56,524 nucleotides of DNA from Lachnospiraceae bacterium (lineage in GTDB: Bacteria; Bacillota; Clostridia; Lachnospirales; Lachnospiraceae): contig JAFSXN010000107.1 of NCBI GenBank assembly GCA_017444015.1, positions 1-56,524 on the forward strand, in the 5' to 3' direction. Made by a program: the position numbers and the translations under genes. Shown piece after piece: positions 26,283 to 34,610 of the stretch (its first letter is position 1; every line of letters starts with the position of its first letter). The notes below the pieces were generated by a model that was given only the letters and a program-made list of their open reading frames with translations, did no database searches and had not been told where the DNA came from.

Positions 26283-26319
26283 TCACAACTTCAAAAATCT
26301 TTCACAACTCTTCACAACT
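26282..26319. repeat. Three TTCACAACT direct repeats
   Basis: TTCACAACT occurs at 26282-26290, 26301-26309 and 26311-26319, exactly at the broken 5' end of the truncated ATPase. The irregular spacing (19 and 10 bp) suggests slippage or binding sites. These sit next to the longer phased repeats at 26335-26419. Confidence 0.7.
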
Positions 26320-26334
26320 TTTGTCTCCATGCGA

Positions 26335-26419
26335 TTATTCGGTCGAAAAACGCAAAATGTTTCCACTTATTCGGTTGAAAAACGCAATGAGTTTACAATT
26401 ATTCGGTTGAAAAACGCAA
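26335..26419. repeat. Three 21-bp direct repeats at exact 32-bp period
   Basis: A 21-bp unit beginning TTATTCGGT and ending GAAAAACGCAA occurs at 26335-26355, 26367-26387 and 26399-26419; only one position varies (C or T). The starts are exactly 32 bp apart, about three helical turns, so a protein bound to each would face the same side. The 11-bp spacers differ. The array lies 76 bp upstream of the DUF4143 ATPase start. It is most easily read as an operator array; the 11-bp spacers are too short for CRISPR. Confidence 0.8.
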
Positions 26420-26448
26420 GGATAATGAATCATTGACGAACAAATGAA

Positions 26449-26487
26449 CTCCGACTATAATGGAATTATATTCCATTTTGGTCGGAG
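26449..26487 (+). promoter_or_regulatory. Hairpin whose 3' arm contains the ribosome binding site
   Basis: CTCCGAC (26449-26455) pairs with GTCGGAG (26481-26487), with an inner ATGGAAT/ATTCCAT stem. The 3' arm contains GGAG (26484-26487), the only ribosome binding site for the ATG at 26495, so folding would hide it. A closely similar hairpin follows the flagellin gene (33112-33159). It is followed by ATTTTTT and could also act as a terminator for upstream transcription. Confidence 0.65.
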
Positions 26488-26494
26488 ATTTTTT

Positions 26495-27709
26495 ATGTAT
26501 CTGAAAAGACAGATTGAAGCAGCTTTAAAGAAAGCGGAAAAGCAGACAAAAGTAATCCTTCTTACCGGGGCGAGACAGGTTGGAAAGACTACTTCAATAA
26601 AGGAAGTATTTCCGGATTATGAATATATCACGCTGGATGATGAGAACGAATTGTTTCTTGCATTAAACGACCGTAAGCTGTTTTTTCGGGATAAAAGTTT
26701 TCCTCTTATTATTGACGAGGTGCAGTACGCACGGGATCTGCTCCGTGCGGTTAAACAGCTGGTGGACGAGGGAGATGACAAGGGAAGAGTTTTTCTGACC
26801 GGCTCCCAGACCTATGAGCTGTTAAGCGCTGCGTCGGAGTCTCTGGCAGGGAGGATTACAATACTTGAGATGTCAGGCCTTTCACAGCGAGAGGTTCACC
26901 AGGTCGATTTTTCCGGGGCTTTTGAACCGACAGAGGTTTATATTGGGAGCAGAGGGAAGGCGCTGATCCCTTACAAGGATATATGGACAAGGATCCAGAG
27001 GGGATCAATGCCGGAGCTGTTAGATGAAGAACGGGATGCCGAGTGGTTTTACCGGGATTACATTCGTACCTATCTGGAAAGGGACGTCTATAAAATTGTC
27101 AATATACGGGATGAGATGAAGTTTCGAAGCTTTCTGGTTTCATTAGCAGCCCGTTCCGGGAGCCTCCTGATCTATGAAGATATTGCTTCCGATGTAGGGA
27201 TTGATATCAAAACAGCACAACGGTGGACATCCATTGTTTCAGCTTCCGGTCTGATCAAAATAATTCATCCATATTATAATAATGCAATAAAGCGGGCAAT
27301 TAAGACCCCGAAGCTTTATTTTATGGATACCGGACTGCTTTGCTATCTGATTGGCTGGCGCTCAGCGGAAACAGCAAAAAACGGAGCTATGAGCGGAAAT
27401 ATCTTCGAGACCTTTGTTGTTGGGGAGATTCTGAAAAGCTATCTGAATGCGGGGAAGGGTCTGGATCAGATATATTATTATCGGGATAAAGACAAGAGGG
27501 AGATTGATCTTCTGATTGAGGATGAGGATACATTGTATCCGATTGAAATAAAGAAGGGTGCTACCATTCAAAAGGATTGGATTGCAAGTTTCCCGGTGAT
27601 CGACAAAATTTCCGGAAAAAAGAGAGGGCCGGGCGCTGTGATCTGCCAGGTGGATAAGGCTGTTCCAATTGCTGAAACAGTGACAGCTTTACCGGTGGAA
27701 TATATCTAA
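26495..27709 (+). CDS. ATP-binding protein with DUF4143 domain
   Basis: This 404-residue protein has an AAA_14 ATPase domain followed by DUF4143. Walker A is TGARQVGKTTS (about residue 25), Walker B PLIIDEVQYA and sensor motif VFLTGSQTYELL; DUF4143 begins near DYIRTYLERDVYKI and ends in the nuclease-like segment REIDLLIEDE followed by LYPIEIKKG. The ATG at 26495 is used because the ribosome binding site GGAG lies 7 bp upstream; an ATG at 26444 would translate through the hairpin. The family is very common in anaerobes with no firm function, though defence or addiction roles have been suggested. It is followed by another ATPase 24 bp downstream. Confidence 0.88.
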   Translation: MYLKRQIEAALKKAEKQTKVILLTGARQVGKTTSIKEVFPDYEYITLDDENELFLALNDRKLFFRDKSFPLIIDEVQYARDLLRAVKQLVDEGDDKGRVFLTGSQTYELLSAASESLAGRITILEMSGLSQREVHQVDFSGAFEPTEVYIGSRGKALIPYKDIWTRIQRGSMPELLDEERDAEWFYRDYIRTYLERDVYKIVNIRDEMKFRSFLVSLAARSGSLLIYEDIASDVGIDIKTAQRWTSIVSASGLIKIIHPYYNNAIKRAIKTPKLYFMDTGLLCYLIGWRSAETAKNGAMSGNIFETFVVGEILKSYLNAGKGLDQIYYYRDKDKREIDLLIEDEDTLYPIEIKKGATIQKDWIASFPVIDKISGKKRGPGAVICQVDKAVPIAETVTALPVEYI

Positions 27710-27733
27710 GGAAAGATTGGAGAAGTTAACGCT

Positions 27734-28858
27734 ATGAAAGAGTTCAACACAACAGCAGTCTGCGTTCCCAAAAGACATTATATGGTTGATCTGACAGAGA
27801 GAGTCAAGCAGATCAAAACGATGGTGGACGCAGGGAAGTATTTTACGATCAATAGAGGCCGACAGTACGGAAAAACGACTACCCTGTATATTTTAAAGGG
27901 ATATTTACAGCCGGAATATGAAGTTCTCAGCCTGGATTTTCAGGGGATCGGCTCTGCGGGCTATAGAACGGAGGAAGATTTCGTTCAGTCGCTTTGCCGG
28001 TTAATTAAGAGGCCAAGGAAGGGTTTGACAATACCTGATGAAATTTCCGGACAGCTGGAGGCTTTCGCTGCTTCCGGAAAGGGTGAGGTAAAGCTGGAGG
28101 AGCTCTTCGATCTTTTTGCAAAGTGGTGGGAAATATCAGAGAAGCCAATTGTCCTGATGATCGATGAGGTAGACAGCGCTGCAAATAATCAGGTATTTCT
28201 GGATTTTCTGGCTCAACTTAGGGAGAGCTATATCCGCAGGGACACAGAGGATGTACCGGCATTCCAGTCGGTTATTTTAGCCGGCGTTACCGATATTAAG
28301 CATCTGAAAAGCAAAATCAGGGATGAGTCGCAGCACAAGGTGAACAGCCCCTGGAATATTGCTGCGGATTTTCTGGTACGTATGGAGTTCAATGCGAAAG
28401 AGATCGCCGGTATGCTCTCGGAGTATGAGACAGATCATCAGACGGGGATGAAGCTCGAAGAGGTAGCGCAGTATATTGAGGATTATACGAGCGGCTATCC
28501 CTTCCTTGTATCCCGTATATGTCAGCTTATCGATCTGTATTGGGAGGATATGGGGTTTCCCTCCCTTTCAGGAGCCTGGACTTCCACAGGTGTAGATGAG
28601 GCGGTCAAACGGCTGCTTATGGAACGAAATACGCTTTTTGAATCGCTGACAGATATTCTACTGAATTATCCAGAGTTGTCCGAATTGATTCGAAAGATTC
28701 TGATGGAGGAGAAGAAGTTTACGTATAATCCGCTCTGGGAATCAATAGTGCAAATGGAGATGTACGGCTTTATTACGTTACAAGGCCAAAATGTAGTAAT
28801 CGCTAACCGGATTTTTGAAATGCTGTTATATAACTTATACGCTAGTCGCTCATATTAG
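27734..28858 (+). CDS. AAA-ATPase-like protein without nuclease domain
   Basis: This 374-residue ATP-binding protein of the AAA-ATPase_like family has Walker A in NRGRQYGKTTTLY (about residue 42), Walker B in IVLMIDEVDSA and a sensor strand VILAGVTDI. Members often carry a C-terminal PD-(D/E)XK nuclease domain with an ELKW motif; here the protein ends at ASRSY without it, so it is a short subgroup or is truncated. A detached nuclease fragment of the same general family lies at 39742-39957. The ATG follows GGAGAAG. The gene follows the DUF4143 gene with only 24 bp between, so they are probably cotranscribed. Confidence 0.8.
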   Translation: MKEFNTTAVCVPKRHYMVDLTERVKQIKTMVDAGKYFTINRGRQYGKTTTLYILKGYLQPEYEVLSLDFQGIGSAGYRTEEDFVQSLCRLIKRPRKGLTIPDEISGQLEAFAASGKGEVKLEELFDLFAKWWEISEKPIVLMIDEVDSAANNQVFLDFLAQLRESYIRRDTEDVPAFQSVILAGVTDIKHLKSKIRDESQHKVNSPWNIAADFLVRMEFNAKEIAGMLSEYETDHQTGMKLEEVAQYIEDYTSGYPFLVSRICQLIDLYWEDMGFPSLSGAWTSTGVDEAVKRLLMERNTLFESLTDILLNYPELSELIRKILMEEKKFTYNPLWESIVQMEMYGFITLQGQNVVIANRIFEMLLYNLYASRSY

Positions 28859-28880
28859 TCAGAAAGTATTTTCCTTATAT

Positions 28881-29306
28881 TTATCCGTTTTTCAGCTTGA
28901 TCTTTATAATTTCAACAATTTCCTTCTTGTCTTTTTCCGAGAGTTGCTCATAAAAGAAGAGCAGCTCTTTTTCTCTGTTACTTAGAAACTGGCATTTTCT
29001 TTTATTATTGGGCTTGTTCAGATAGTCAATAAAGGCAGATAATTCAGAAGCGGACGCAGTAGGTTTTGGAACATCAAAGGAAACGTCACGATCTACATCG
29101 ACAACGAGCTGTATAAGATCATCTACAGAAACCTTATATAAGCCCGCAAGTTTAAACAGAATCTCAGAATTTGGGACCCGTTTTCCAGTTTCATAATGGG
29201 AATAGGTCTGGCGGACAACTCCGAGGGCTTCTGCTGCATCGTATTGTGTATACCCTAAAGCCTTGCGTAACTCTTTCAGTTTTGTTGCCAACTGCTGATT
29301 CTTCAT
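28881..29306 (-). CDS. HTH-type transcriptional regulator (Xre/Cro family)
   Basis: This 141-residue protein has an N-terminal Cro/CI helix-turn-helix (LKELRKALGYTQYDAAEALG and RQTYSHYETGKRVPN) and a Lys/Glu-rich helical C-terminus (SEKDKKEIVEIIKIKLKNG). The start at 29306 is supported by GGAGAAGAG just upstream on the minus strand; a longer frame begins at 29354. It lies between the ATPase pair and the flagellin gene and diverges from the flagellin, so it could control itself, the repeat-flanked ATPases or the flagellin. No target is proven. Confidence 0.85.
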   Translation of the reverse strand: MKNQQLATKLKELRKALGYTQYDAAEALGVVRQTYSHYETGKRVPNSEILFKLAGLYKVSVDDLIQLVVDVDRDVSFDVPKPTASASELSAFIDYLNKPNNKRKCQFLSNREKELLFFYEQLSEKDKKEIVEIIKIKLKNG

Positions 29307-29797
29307 TAACTCTTCTCCAAAATACCAAAGACACCGATGCTTCCTAATATGCAATACATCAACCTGATTTGCAGGGAATTATAAAAAATCTTATTGGCGA
29401 CCGTACAAAGAATTGTAAATTTATGTAGCATTATTTTGAAAATATGTTAATATTTCTGTAGCGGCTGTCGATATACATGATGTGTGTTAGAATGCTATTC
29501 GTTCTATCAGTACTTGATACAAATATTGCTATTTCGAATAATATAATATAAATTTGACCATTTATAAATTACATAATTCGAGAAGCTATGGCGTTTGTAG
29601 AAACTGAAATTTTATCTGATGCTACATAAATGCGTCAAATATATGTGTAATTGTGTAGCATTTTCGGGTGTTGAGATGAATAAGGGCAGCTAAGCGCAGT
29701 ATTTATTTAAGCTGTAGAGTGAAAGAGTACACGCAGGGAAGCTTTTGGTACGGAGTAACCGTACTACGTATGCAAGGAAGGAGAAAAGGAGTTCGCT
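29307..29797. other. Long AT-rich leader upstream of the flagellin gene
   Basis: This 491-bp gap holds the sigma-28 promoter (29448-29474), which implies a 5' leader of about 316 nt. A perfect 13-bp inverted repeat, ATTTATGTAGCAT (29419-29431) and ATGCTACATAAAT (29619-29631), brackets the promoter; TGTAGCAT recurs near 29655. Near the 3' end GTACGG/CCGTAC forms a small hairpin (about 29748-29764). AAGGAAGGAGAAAAGGAG just before the ATG is a strong ribosome binding region. I see no gene. Confidence 0.6.
29448..29474 (+). promoter_or_regulatory. Sigma-28 (FliA/SigD) flagellar promoter
   Basis: TAAT (29448-29451), a 15-bp spacer and GTCGATAT (29467-29474) match the SigD consensus TAAA-N15-GCCGATAT with one mismatch in each half. 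It is correctly oriented towards the flagellin gene, the classical late flagellar target. The sigma factor gene itself is not in the window. Confidence 0.75.
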
Positions 29798-32700
29798 ATG
29801 TCTAATATGAATGTTCTGATGCATAATGCTCAAGCTATGTTTTCTAACCGCCAGTTAGGGATAACTAACAATAATCGTGCTAAATCGACGGAGAAACTAT
29901 CCTCCGGCTACAAGATTAACCGCGCGGCAGATGACGCAGCGGGTTTGGCGATCTCTGAGAAAATGCGAAGAATGGTTCGCGGTTTGAATCAGGGAGCAAA
30001 GAATATACAGGATGGTGTCTCTATGATGCAGGTTGCAGATGGCTATCTTGAAGAAGTGACCGATATGCTGCATCGTATGAGCGAGTTGGCCATAAAGTCA
30101 GCGAATGGGACGAATACGGATGATGACCGCGAGGCGATGGACGAAGAAGTTCAGGCGTTAAAAAGTGAAATGAAACGTATATTTAAAACCGCTGACTTTA
30201 ACGGGATTAAAATATTTGACGTTCCATACAGACCGAATGTAGATATTTCAACTGATGTGGAAACTGTCTTGACACATTCAAGCACCTCATTGCCGCCCGG
30301 GGTTGAGATGGACGCAAACTCATTGAATAATGGTTATATGAGTGCCGGGGCTTATACTGCAAGAAACGGAATAACATATAATACAGCCGCTTATCTGGAT
30401 TTTTCTAATGTTGATATGTCGAATCTGAGTTCGATGAATGGTACCGGATTTTATACAACCTGCTGTACCTGTAATAATCATTATGTCAGTGTTACGTTTG
30501 ATTCCAATTCATCAGCATCCTCTATGCAAGGGGGTGAGCATTATACATATACGGTGGGTATTGCTGATTGTAATAGTCCGGAAGATATCGTTCAGGCGAT
30601 AGTTTCAGCTGTCAGCGGTGGGAGTACCGGAGCTGTCACGGGAACTCCGCAGGATCATTTTACAAATTTTGAAATAGACGGGAGTAATTCTCAAAAACTG
30701 TGGGTTTATGATAACAGACCCAATCAGGTGCCACACCCGGAGATGGAACGAGGCCTGATCGGAGCGGGTGTGACGGAAGAAAAGATCCTGGGACCGCTAA
30801 CGGATGATATTCAGGTATACAATAATGGTTTTGATGCCAATGGGAACATAACCTATGGGGGCGTTGAAATCAATCATGTCAGACATTCATGGGAGGAACT
30901 CGGGTTTCAGGTTAGCGGAAATACCTTTTCGCAGGATGGATCCATAGAGTTTCACGATTATACAGGTGAAAGAGTAGCACTCCACGTCAAAGCCGGGGCA
31001 GAGCTTCCTGATGTTGTCAGAAACTATACATGGAGTGCTGACGACAGTGGAATTTTTGTAAATGATAAATTTGCGGCAAGTTGGGAGGAGCTTGGGATTA
31101 AGGAAAAGGATAATTCTGGTGAGTATAATTTCATATATCATGGGATGAATATTTCATTTACTACTTTTGAGGGAGATAGTCTTCAGGATGTGATCGATGG
31201 TATAAATGGAAAAAGTCTTACGGAAAAATACAGTTGGGATATATCTATCGGAGATTACCTGAAATCGAAGGCGGTAGATATAACACAGGGTTCAGAGATT
31301 CAGGTAACGAATGATAATCAGAATATCATAGACAAAGACTATTATATTTTAGCTGATGCGCAGGGAATTATGGTCAGTGATAATCCTGCCTCGGGTTCCG
31401 GAAATACAAAAATGTACTGGACGACAGGCCGGCCTGATTTTGAAAATACCAACAGCAACCTGGCAGCAGCGTATCCTATTTCCGGTTGGGGATTGAATGA
31501 CAGTCCGAATGATATGACAGGAAACGATTCGGTTTCGTCTTCAACGATAACCTTTGATGATGAGGCAACGTACCACTATAGAAACGAGGCGAATCCGGAT
31601 CTGGCAATTGAGTTTGATTTCAAACTTCAGGATGAGACAAGTCGTGATGCTGCGATTTCCGCTCTTAACGGAGTCCAATTTACAAATATTATTCATGCGC
31701 CGGGGGATATATACGCGGATGTTCATACTTCTTTAACCATGGCAGCAAATGACCCAAATGTGAATGCATCAAATGTGACGGTCGTAAAAAATAATCTGGA
31801 TGATAATTTTGCACTGCAAAGGGACTATGGAAGGGATTTCGATCTTCAGAATGACTCTATTAACGGTACAGTCACCAGAGAGTTGGAAATAGATTATAGT
31901 GATACATCTCGAAATTACTCTGAGGATACAGGGGAGATCGATACGGAGCCGATATGGCACAATGTACCCGACTCTTCCAGAATAGTTTACTATGATGGTG
32001 GGGATGGTTATTATTACGAGTATAAAGAAGAAAAAACTACGGGTGATATTCTTGTGACAAGGGATATAGACTACTATAAATATGGAACCGGAAATTATCA
32101 ATATAGTGGTCAATTTGCAGGCGAAGCGATTGTAGACCCAGCCAGTGGAGATAATCTGATCCCTGGTGAAAACTCATTTGCTCTTCTGGAAAAGACATCT
32201 GAACACTATGCTAAATGGGATTCGGTTATTAAAACCGAGTATACTGATACAGGAAACCGTATAGCATTAAGCGATCCCAGATTTGATGCGTTAAACGGAC
32301 CGCTATACTCAAGTATTGTGTCAGATATAGATTATTCTGAAAGTAGAGCTAATGTTTCAATGCCAGCCACCCCGGCCTCGTCTGTAACAACGTTGCAGGC
32401 AGAGAATCCTGTGACCGTTTCTGATCGGGTTGAAATAAACACAGCAAGCGGCTCGCCGATGATATTGAGCTTTTCGACTGATTTGAATGGTATAAATAAA
32501 GGTAATGAGGACTTAAATTATACTTCAGACATTACTTTTTTCACTTCGGATTTCGCAACCCGGGATTTCAATGCTGTTCCAAATACTCAAAACAATCAGA
32601 GCGAGGAGGGAATCTTTTCAGAAGTCACGATTAACGGTCCCAGAAGGCATTTATGGATTCAGTCGGGAGCGGATGCGCCAGATGGGATCGACCTTTCATG

Positions 32701-33037
32701 GGAGCCTATGAATAACTCTACTCTCGGAATCGTCGGAACTAAAGTAAATCCCAGGGAGAAAGCGCTAAAAGCTATAGCCCAGTTGGATAAGGCACTGGAT
32801 AAGGTGCTGGGAGAAAGGACTACGTTTGGCGCGAATCAGAATCGTTTGGAACATGCATATCAGATAAATCTTAATGTTGTAGAAAATACCGATGCCGCCG
32901 AGTCCCGCATTCGTGATACGGATATGGCGGCGGAGACGGTTCGGTTTACCAAAGAGGGAATGCTCCAGCAAGTGGGACAGACGATGCTTGCTCAGGCCAA
33001 TCAGAATCGGCAGGGGATATTATCGTTGCTGCAATAG
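29798..33037 (+). CDS. Giant flagellin with ~820-residue central domain
   Basis: This 1079-residue flagellin is two to four times the usual length. The conserved D0/D1 ends are intact: N-terminal AQAMFSNRQLGI, KLSSGYKINRAADDAAGLAI and MADGYLEE-like helices to about residue 150, and C-terminal LGANQNRLEH-like NQNRLEHAYQINLNVVENT and MLAQANQNRQGILSLLQ from about 975. The central part is Asp/Asn/Ser/Tyr-rich and beta-like. It has modules that recall flagellin IN motifs (near 252, 451-470 and 606-625) and two SWEELG repeats (about 365 and 428). A Cys cluster TTCCTCNNH occurs near residue 225. No HExxH protease motif was found. It is exported by the flagellar type III apparatus without a signal peptide. 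No flagellar export or motor genes are adjacent, and base composition is AT-rich. Confidence 0.9.
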   Translation: MSNMNVLMHNAQAMFSNRQLGITNNNRAKSTEKLSSGYKINRAADDAAGLAISEKMRRMVRGLNQGAKNIQDGVSMMQVADGYLEEVTDMLHRMSELAIKSANGTNTDDDREAMDEEVQALKSEMKRIFKTADFNGIKIFDVPYRPNVDISTDVETVLTHSSTSLPPGVEMDANSLNNGYMSAGAYTARNGITYNTAAYLDFSNVDMSNLSSMNGTGFYTTCCTCNNHYVSVTFDSNSSASSMQGGEHYTYTVGIADCNSPEDIVQAIVSAVSGGSTGAVTGTPQDHFTNFEIDGSNSQKLWVYDNRPNQVPHPEMERGLIGAGVTEEKILGPLTDDIQVYNNGFDANGNITYGGVEINHVRHSWEELGFQVSGNTFSQDGSIEFHDYTGERVALHVKAGAELPDVVRNYTWSADDSGIFVNDKFAASWEELGIKEKDNSGEYNFIYHGMNISFTTFEGDSLQDVIDGINGKSLTEKYSWDISIGDYLKSKAVDITQGSEIQVTNDNQNIIDKDYYILADAQGIMVSDNPASGSGNTKMYWTTGRPDFENTNSNLAAAYPISGWGLNDSPNDMTGNDSVSSSTITFDDEATYHYRNEANPDLAIEFDFKLQDETSRDAAISALNGVQFTNIIHAPGDIYADVHTSLTMAANDPNVNASNVTVVKNNLDDNFALQRDYGRDFDLQNDSINGTVTRELEIDYSDTSRNYSEDTGEIDTEPIWHNVPDSSRIVYYDGGDGYYYEYKEEKTTGDILVTRDIDYYKYGTGNYQYSGQFAGEAIVDPASGDNLIPGENSFALLEKTSEHYAKWDSVIKTEYTDTGNRIALSDPRFDALNGPLYSSIVSDIDYSESRANVSMPATPASSVTTLQAENPVTVSDRVEINTASGSPMILSFSTDLNGINKGNEDLNYTSDITFFTSDFATRDFNAVPNTQNNQSEEGIFSEVTINGPRRHLWIQSGADAPDGIDLSWEPMNNSTLGIVGTKVNPREKALKAIAQLDKALDKVLGERTTFGANQNRLEHAYQINLNVVENTDAAESRIRDTDMAAETVRFTKEGMLQQVGQTMLAQANQNRQGILSLLQ

Positions 33038-33111
33038 CACATTTGACCAGCCGAAAATGATTTAAAGCCAATACACCGATGCACGATGGGAATTTGTTTT
33101 GACGAAAAATG

Positions 33112-33159
33112 AAGAATCCGACCAAATTGGAATAACATTCCAGATTGGTCGGAGATTCT
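33112..33159 (+). terminator. Extended hairpin after the flagellin gene
   Basis: AAGAATCCGACC pairs with GGTCG..GATTCTT and an inner TTGGAAT/ATTCCA stem, giving an almost continuous hairpin of about 20 bp. The T-tract is short (TTCTTTG). It resembles the hairpin at 26449-26487 in sequence as well as shape, which suggests a dispersed element used as a terminator here. It is 75 bp after the flagellin stop. Confidence 0.6.
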
Positions 33160-33281
33160 TTGCGAATACAGAAAATAGGTTGCTTTAATTCTGAAAAAGT
33201 TCGGAAAAGGATTAGAGCTTTATTATTGTAATAATCCTGCAATGCCTTATCATAAATGCCGTTGAGAGGTGGATGGTGAAT

Positions 33282-33662
33282 ATGGATAAGGAAGAAAAGA
33301 AGTCCGGAGAATCTGCGAAAAGGGCGCGGATCGATCTGGAAGATAATTGGTGATTTTACAAGGTATACGACTATATACAGACCTTCGGTCCGAGCTCTCC
33401 CTATGTGATCTCAAAAGCGACGGGAGTTCCGGAGAATATTGTAACGGAAATGATCAAGCAGGAAAAGCTGGAGATCGTAGACGGGCCAAAGTACGTAAAG
33501 TGTGAAGTTTGCGGAGAACCGATTCCCACCGGGAGGTTGTGTCCCCGCTGTATGAGATTCTCTATGTCAGAGCGTTCCTGGAAGAAGGAACCGGAGCGGA
33601 AAGACGAGCGCTGGCGGTATATTCACATAAATTCGAATGCAGAGAGAAAACGAAACAGATAA
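33282..33662 (+). pseudogene. HTH/zinc-ribbon protein (flagellar YvyF-like) with in-frame TGA
   Basis: A 126-codon frame starts at ATG 33282 with AGGTGG 9 bp upstream, but has TGA at codon 24 (33351-33353, after EDNW). Beyond it the frame continues as FYKVYDYIQTFGPSSPYVIS, a winged-helix part (KATGVPENIVTEMIKQ) and a zinc ribbon CEVCGEPIPTGRLCPRC. This order recalls the flagellar-operon regulatory protein family TIGR03826/YvyF; a relative with reversed domain order lies at 34610. A CGA-to-TGA or TGG-to-TGA change would explain the stop. A shorter product could start at GTG 33405. The TGA is followed by TTT, as in the broken symporter gene. Confidence 0.75.
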
Positions 33663-33746
33663 AGACTGTTTATGGCAGACAGGTTGAAAGTGCCGCTGAT
33701 AGAAAGGCGGAAAAGGGCATAACAATCAACAGGGGAAGACAGTAAT

Positions 33747-34610
33747 ATGAGTATTTTATCCGGCTTGGGTTCGTTCGGTTTGGGTGACCTGATGAGCGCT
33801 GAGTTGTTTGAAGACGACGAAGAAAAAGAAGAGGAAAAAGACGAACTCCAGAATAAACAGATGCAGGAGGAAATACAACTCCATTCAGAACATGAATTCA
33901 TTTTTCTGAAATCGTATTCCTGTCCGGTCTGTAATCAGGAATTTAAAAATCCTACGGTGAGATACAATCGAGCCAGAAAGGAAAGGATTGATCCGGATTT
34001 AAGAGTGCGTTATTCAAACGTGGATCCTCTGAAATATGGGGTGATCGGCTGTCCGAATTGCGGGTATGCGGCACTTGCGAATCAGTTTGATCAGCTCAGC
34101 CTTCCGCAGATCCGATTGATCCGGGAAAATATTTCGGTCAATTTCAGCGGCTTGTCTGTAAAAGAGGTACTGGATTATCGCGACGCGTACAGCAGGTATG
34201 AGCTTGCTCTGGCAAATGCGATCGTTAAGAGAGCGGCGGACAGCGAGAAAGCGAATTTATGCCTCAAGCTTTCCTGGCTGTTACAGAGCCGGATCGATAA
34301 TTTTGATCAGGAATTGTATTTCGGAGAGGGCGGCTTCGAAGAAACGGAAAAGAAGCTGAAGTCGTTGCGAACAAATGCGCTGGATGGTTTCCGCCGGGCG
34401 AAAAAGAAGGAAAACCCGCCGATTTGCGGAATGGACAACTCGGCGCTTAACTATCTGATGTCTGTTCTGGCTTTTGACGCAGAGCTGTATACGGAGGCGG
34501 AGGATTATCTGGCGGTAGCGCTTCAGGGTGGGATTTCCAATAAAAAGATGAAGAAGATGGCGTTGGATTTGGAAAAAAAGCTGAGACTTAAGAGGAAGGG
34601 AATGGCCTGA
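33747..34610 (+). CDS. DUF2225 domain-containing protein (paralogue 1)
   Basis: This 287-residue cytoplasmic protein matches DUF2225. It begins MSILSGLGSFGLGDLMSA, has an acidic linker, a zinc-binding region with CPVCNQEF and CPNCGYAAL, and a helical TPR-like C-terminal half (SRYELALANAIVKRA, ICGMDNSALNYLMSVLAFD). A clear paralogue lies at 55351-56229 with the same architecture. It sits between two zinc-ribbon/HTH genes and overlaps the second by 1 bp, so they probably form one operon downstream of the flagellin. The function is unknown; association with motility is only positional. Confidence 0.85.
   Translation: MSILSGLGSFGLGDLMSAELFEDDEEKEEEKDELQNKQMQEEIQLHSEHEFIFLKSYSCPVCNQEFKNPTVRYNRARKERIDPDLRVRYSNVDPLKYGVIGCPNCGYAALANQFDQLSLPQIRLIRENISVNFSGLSVKEVLDYRDAYSRYELALANAIVKRAADSEKANLCLKLSWLLQSRIDNFDQELYFGEGGFEETEKKLKSLRTNALDGFRRAKKKENPPICGMDNSALNYLMSVLAFDAELYTEAEDYLAVALQGGISNKKMKKMALDLEKKLRLKRKGMA

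Noticed and set aside
26335-26419. Regularly spaced direct repeats resembling a CRISPR array
   Set aside because: The spacers are only 11 bp, there are just three units and no cas genes are in the window.
29798-33037. Flagellinolysin-type protease in the flagellin insert
   Set aside because: No HExxH motif is present anywhere in the central domain.
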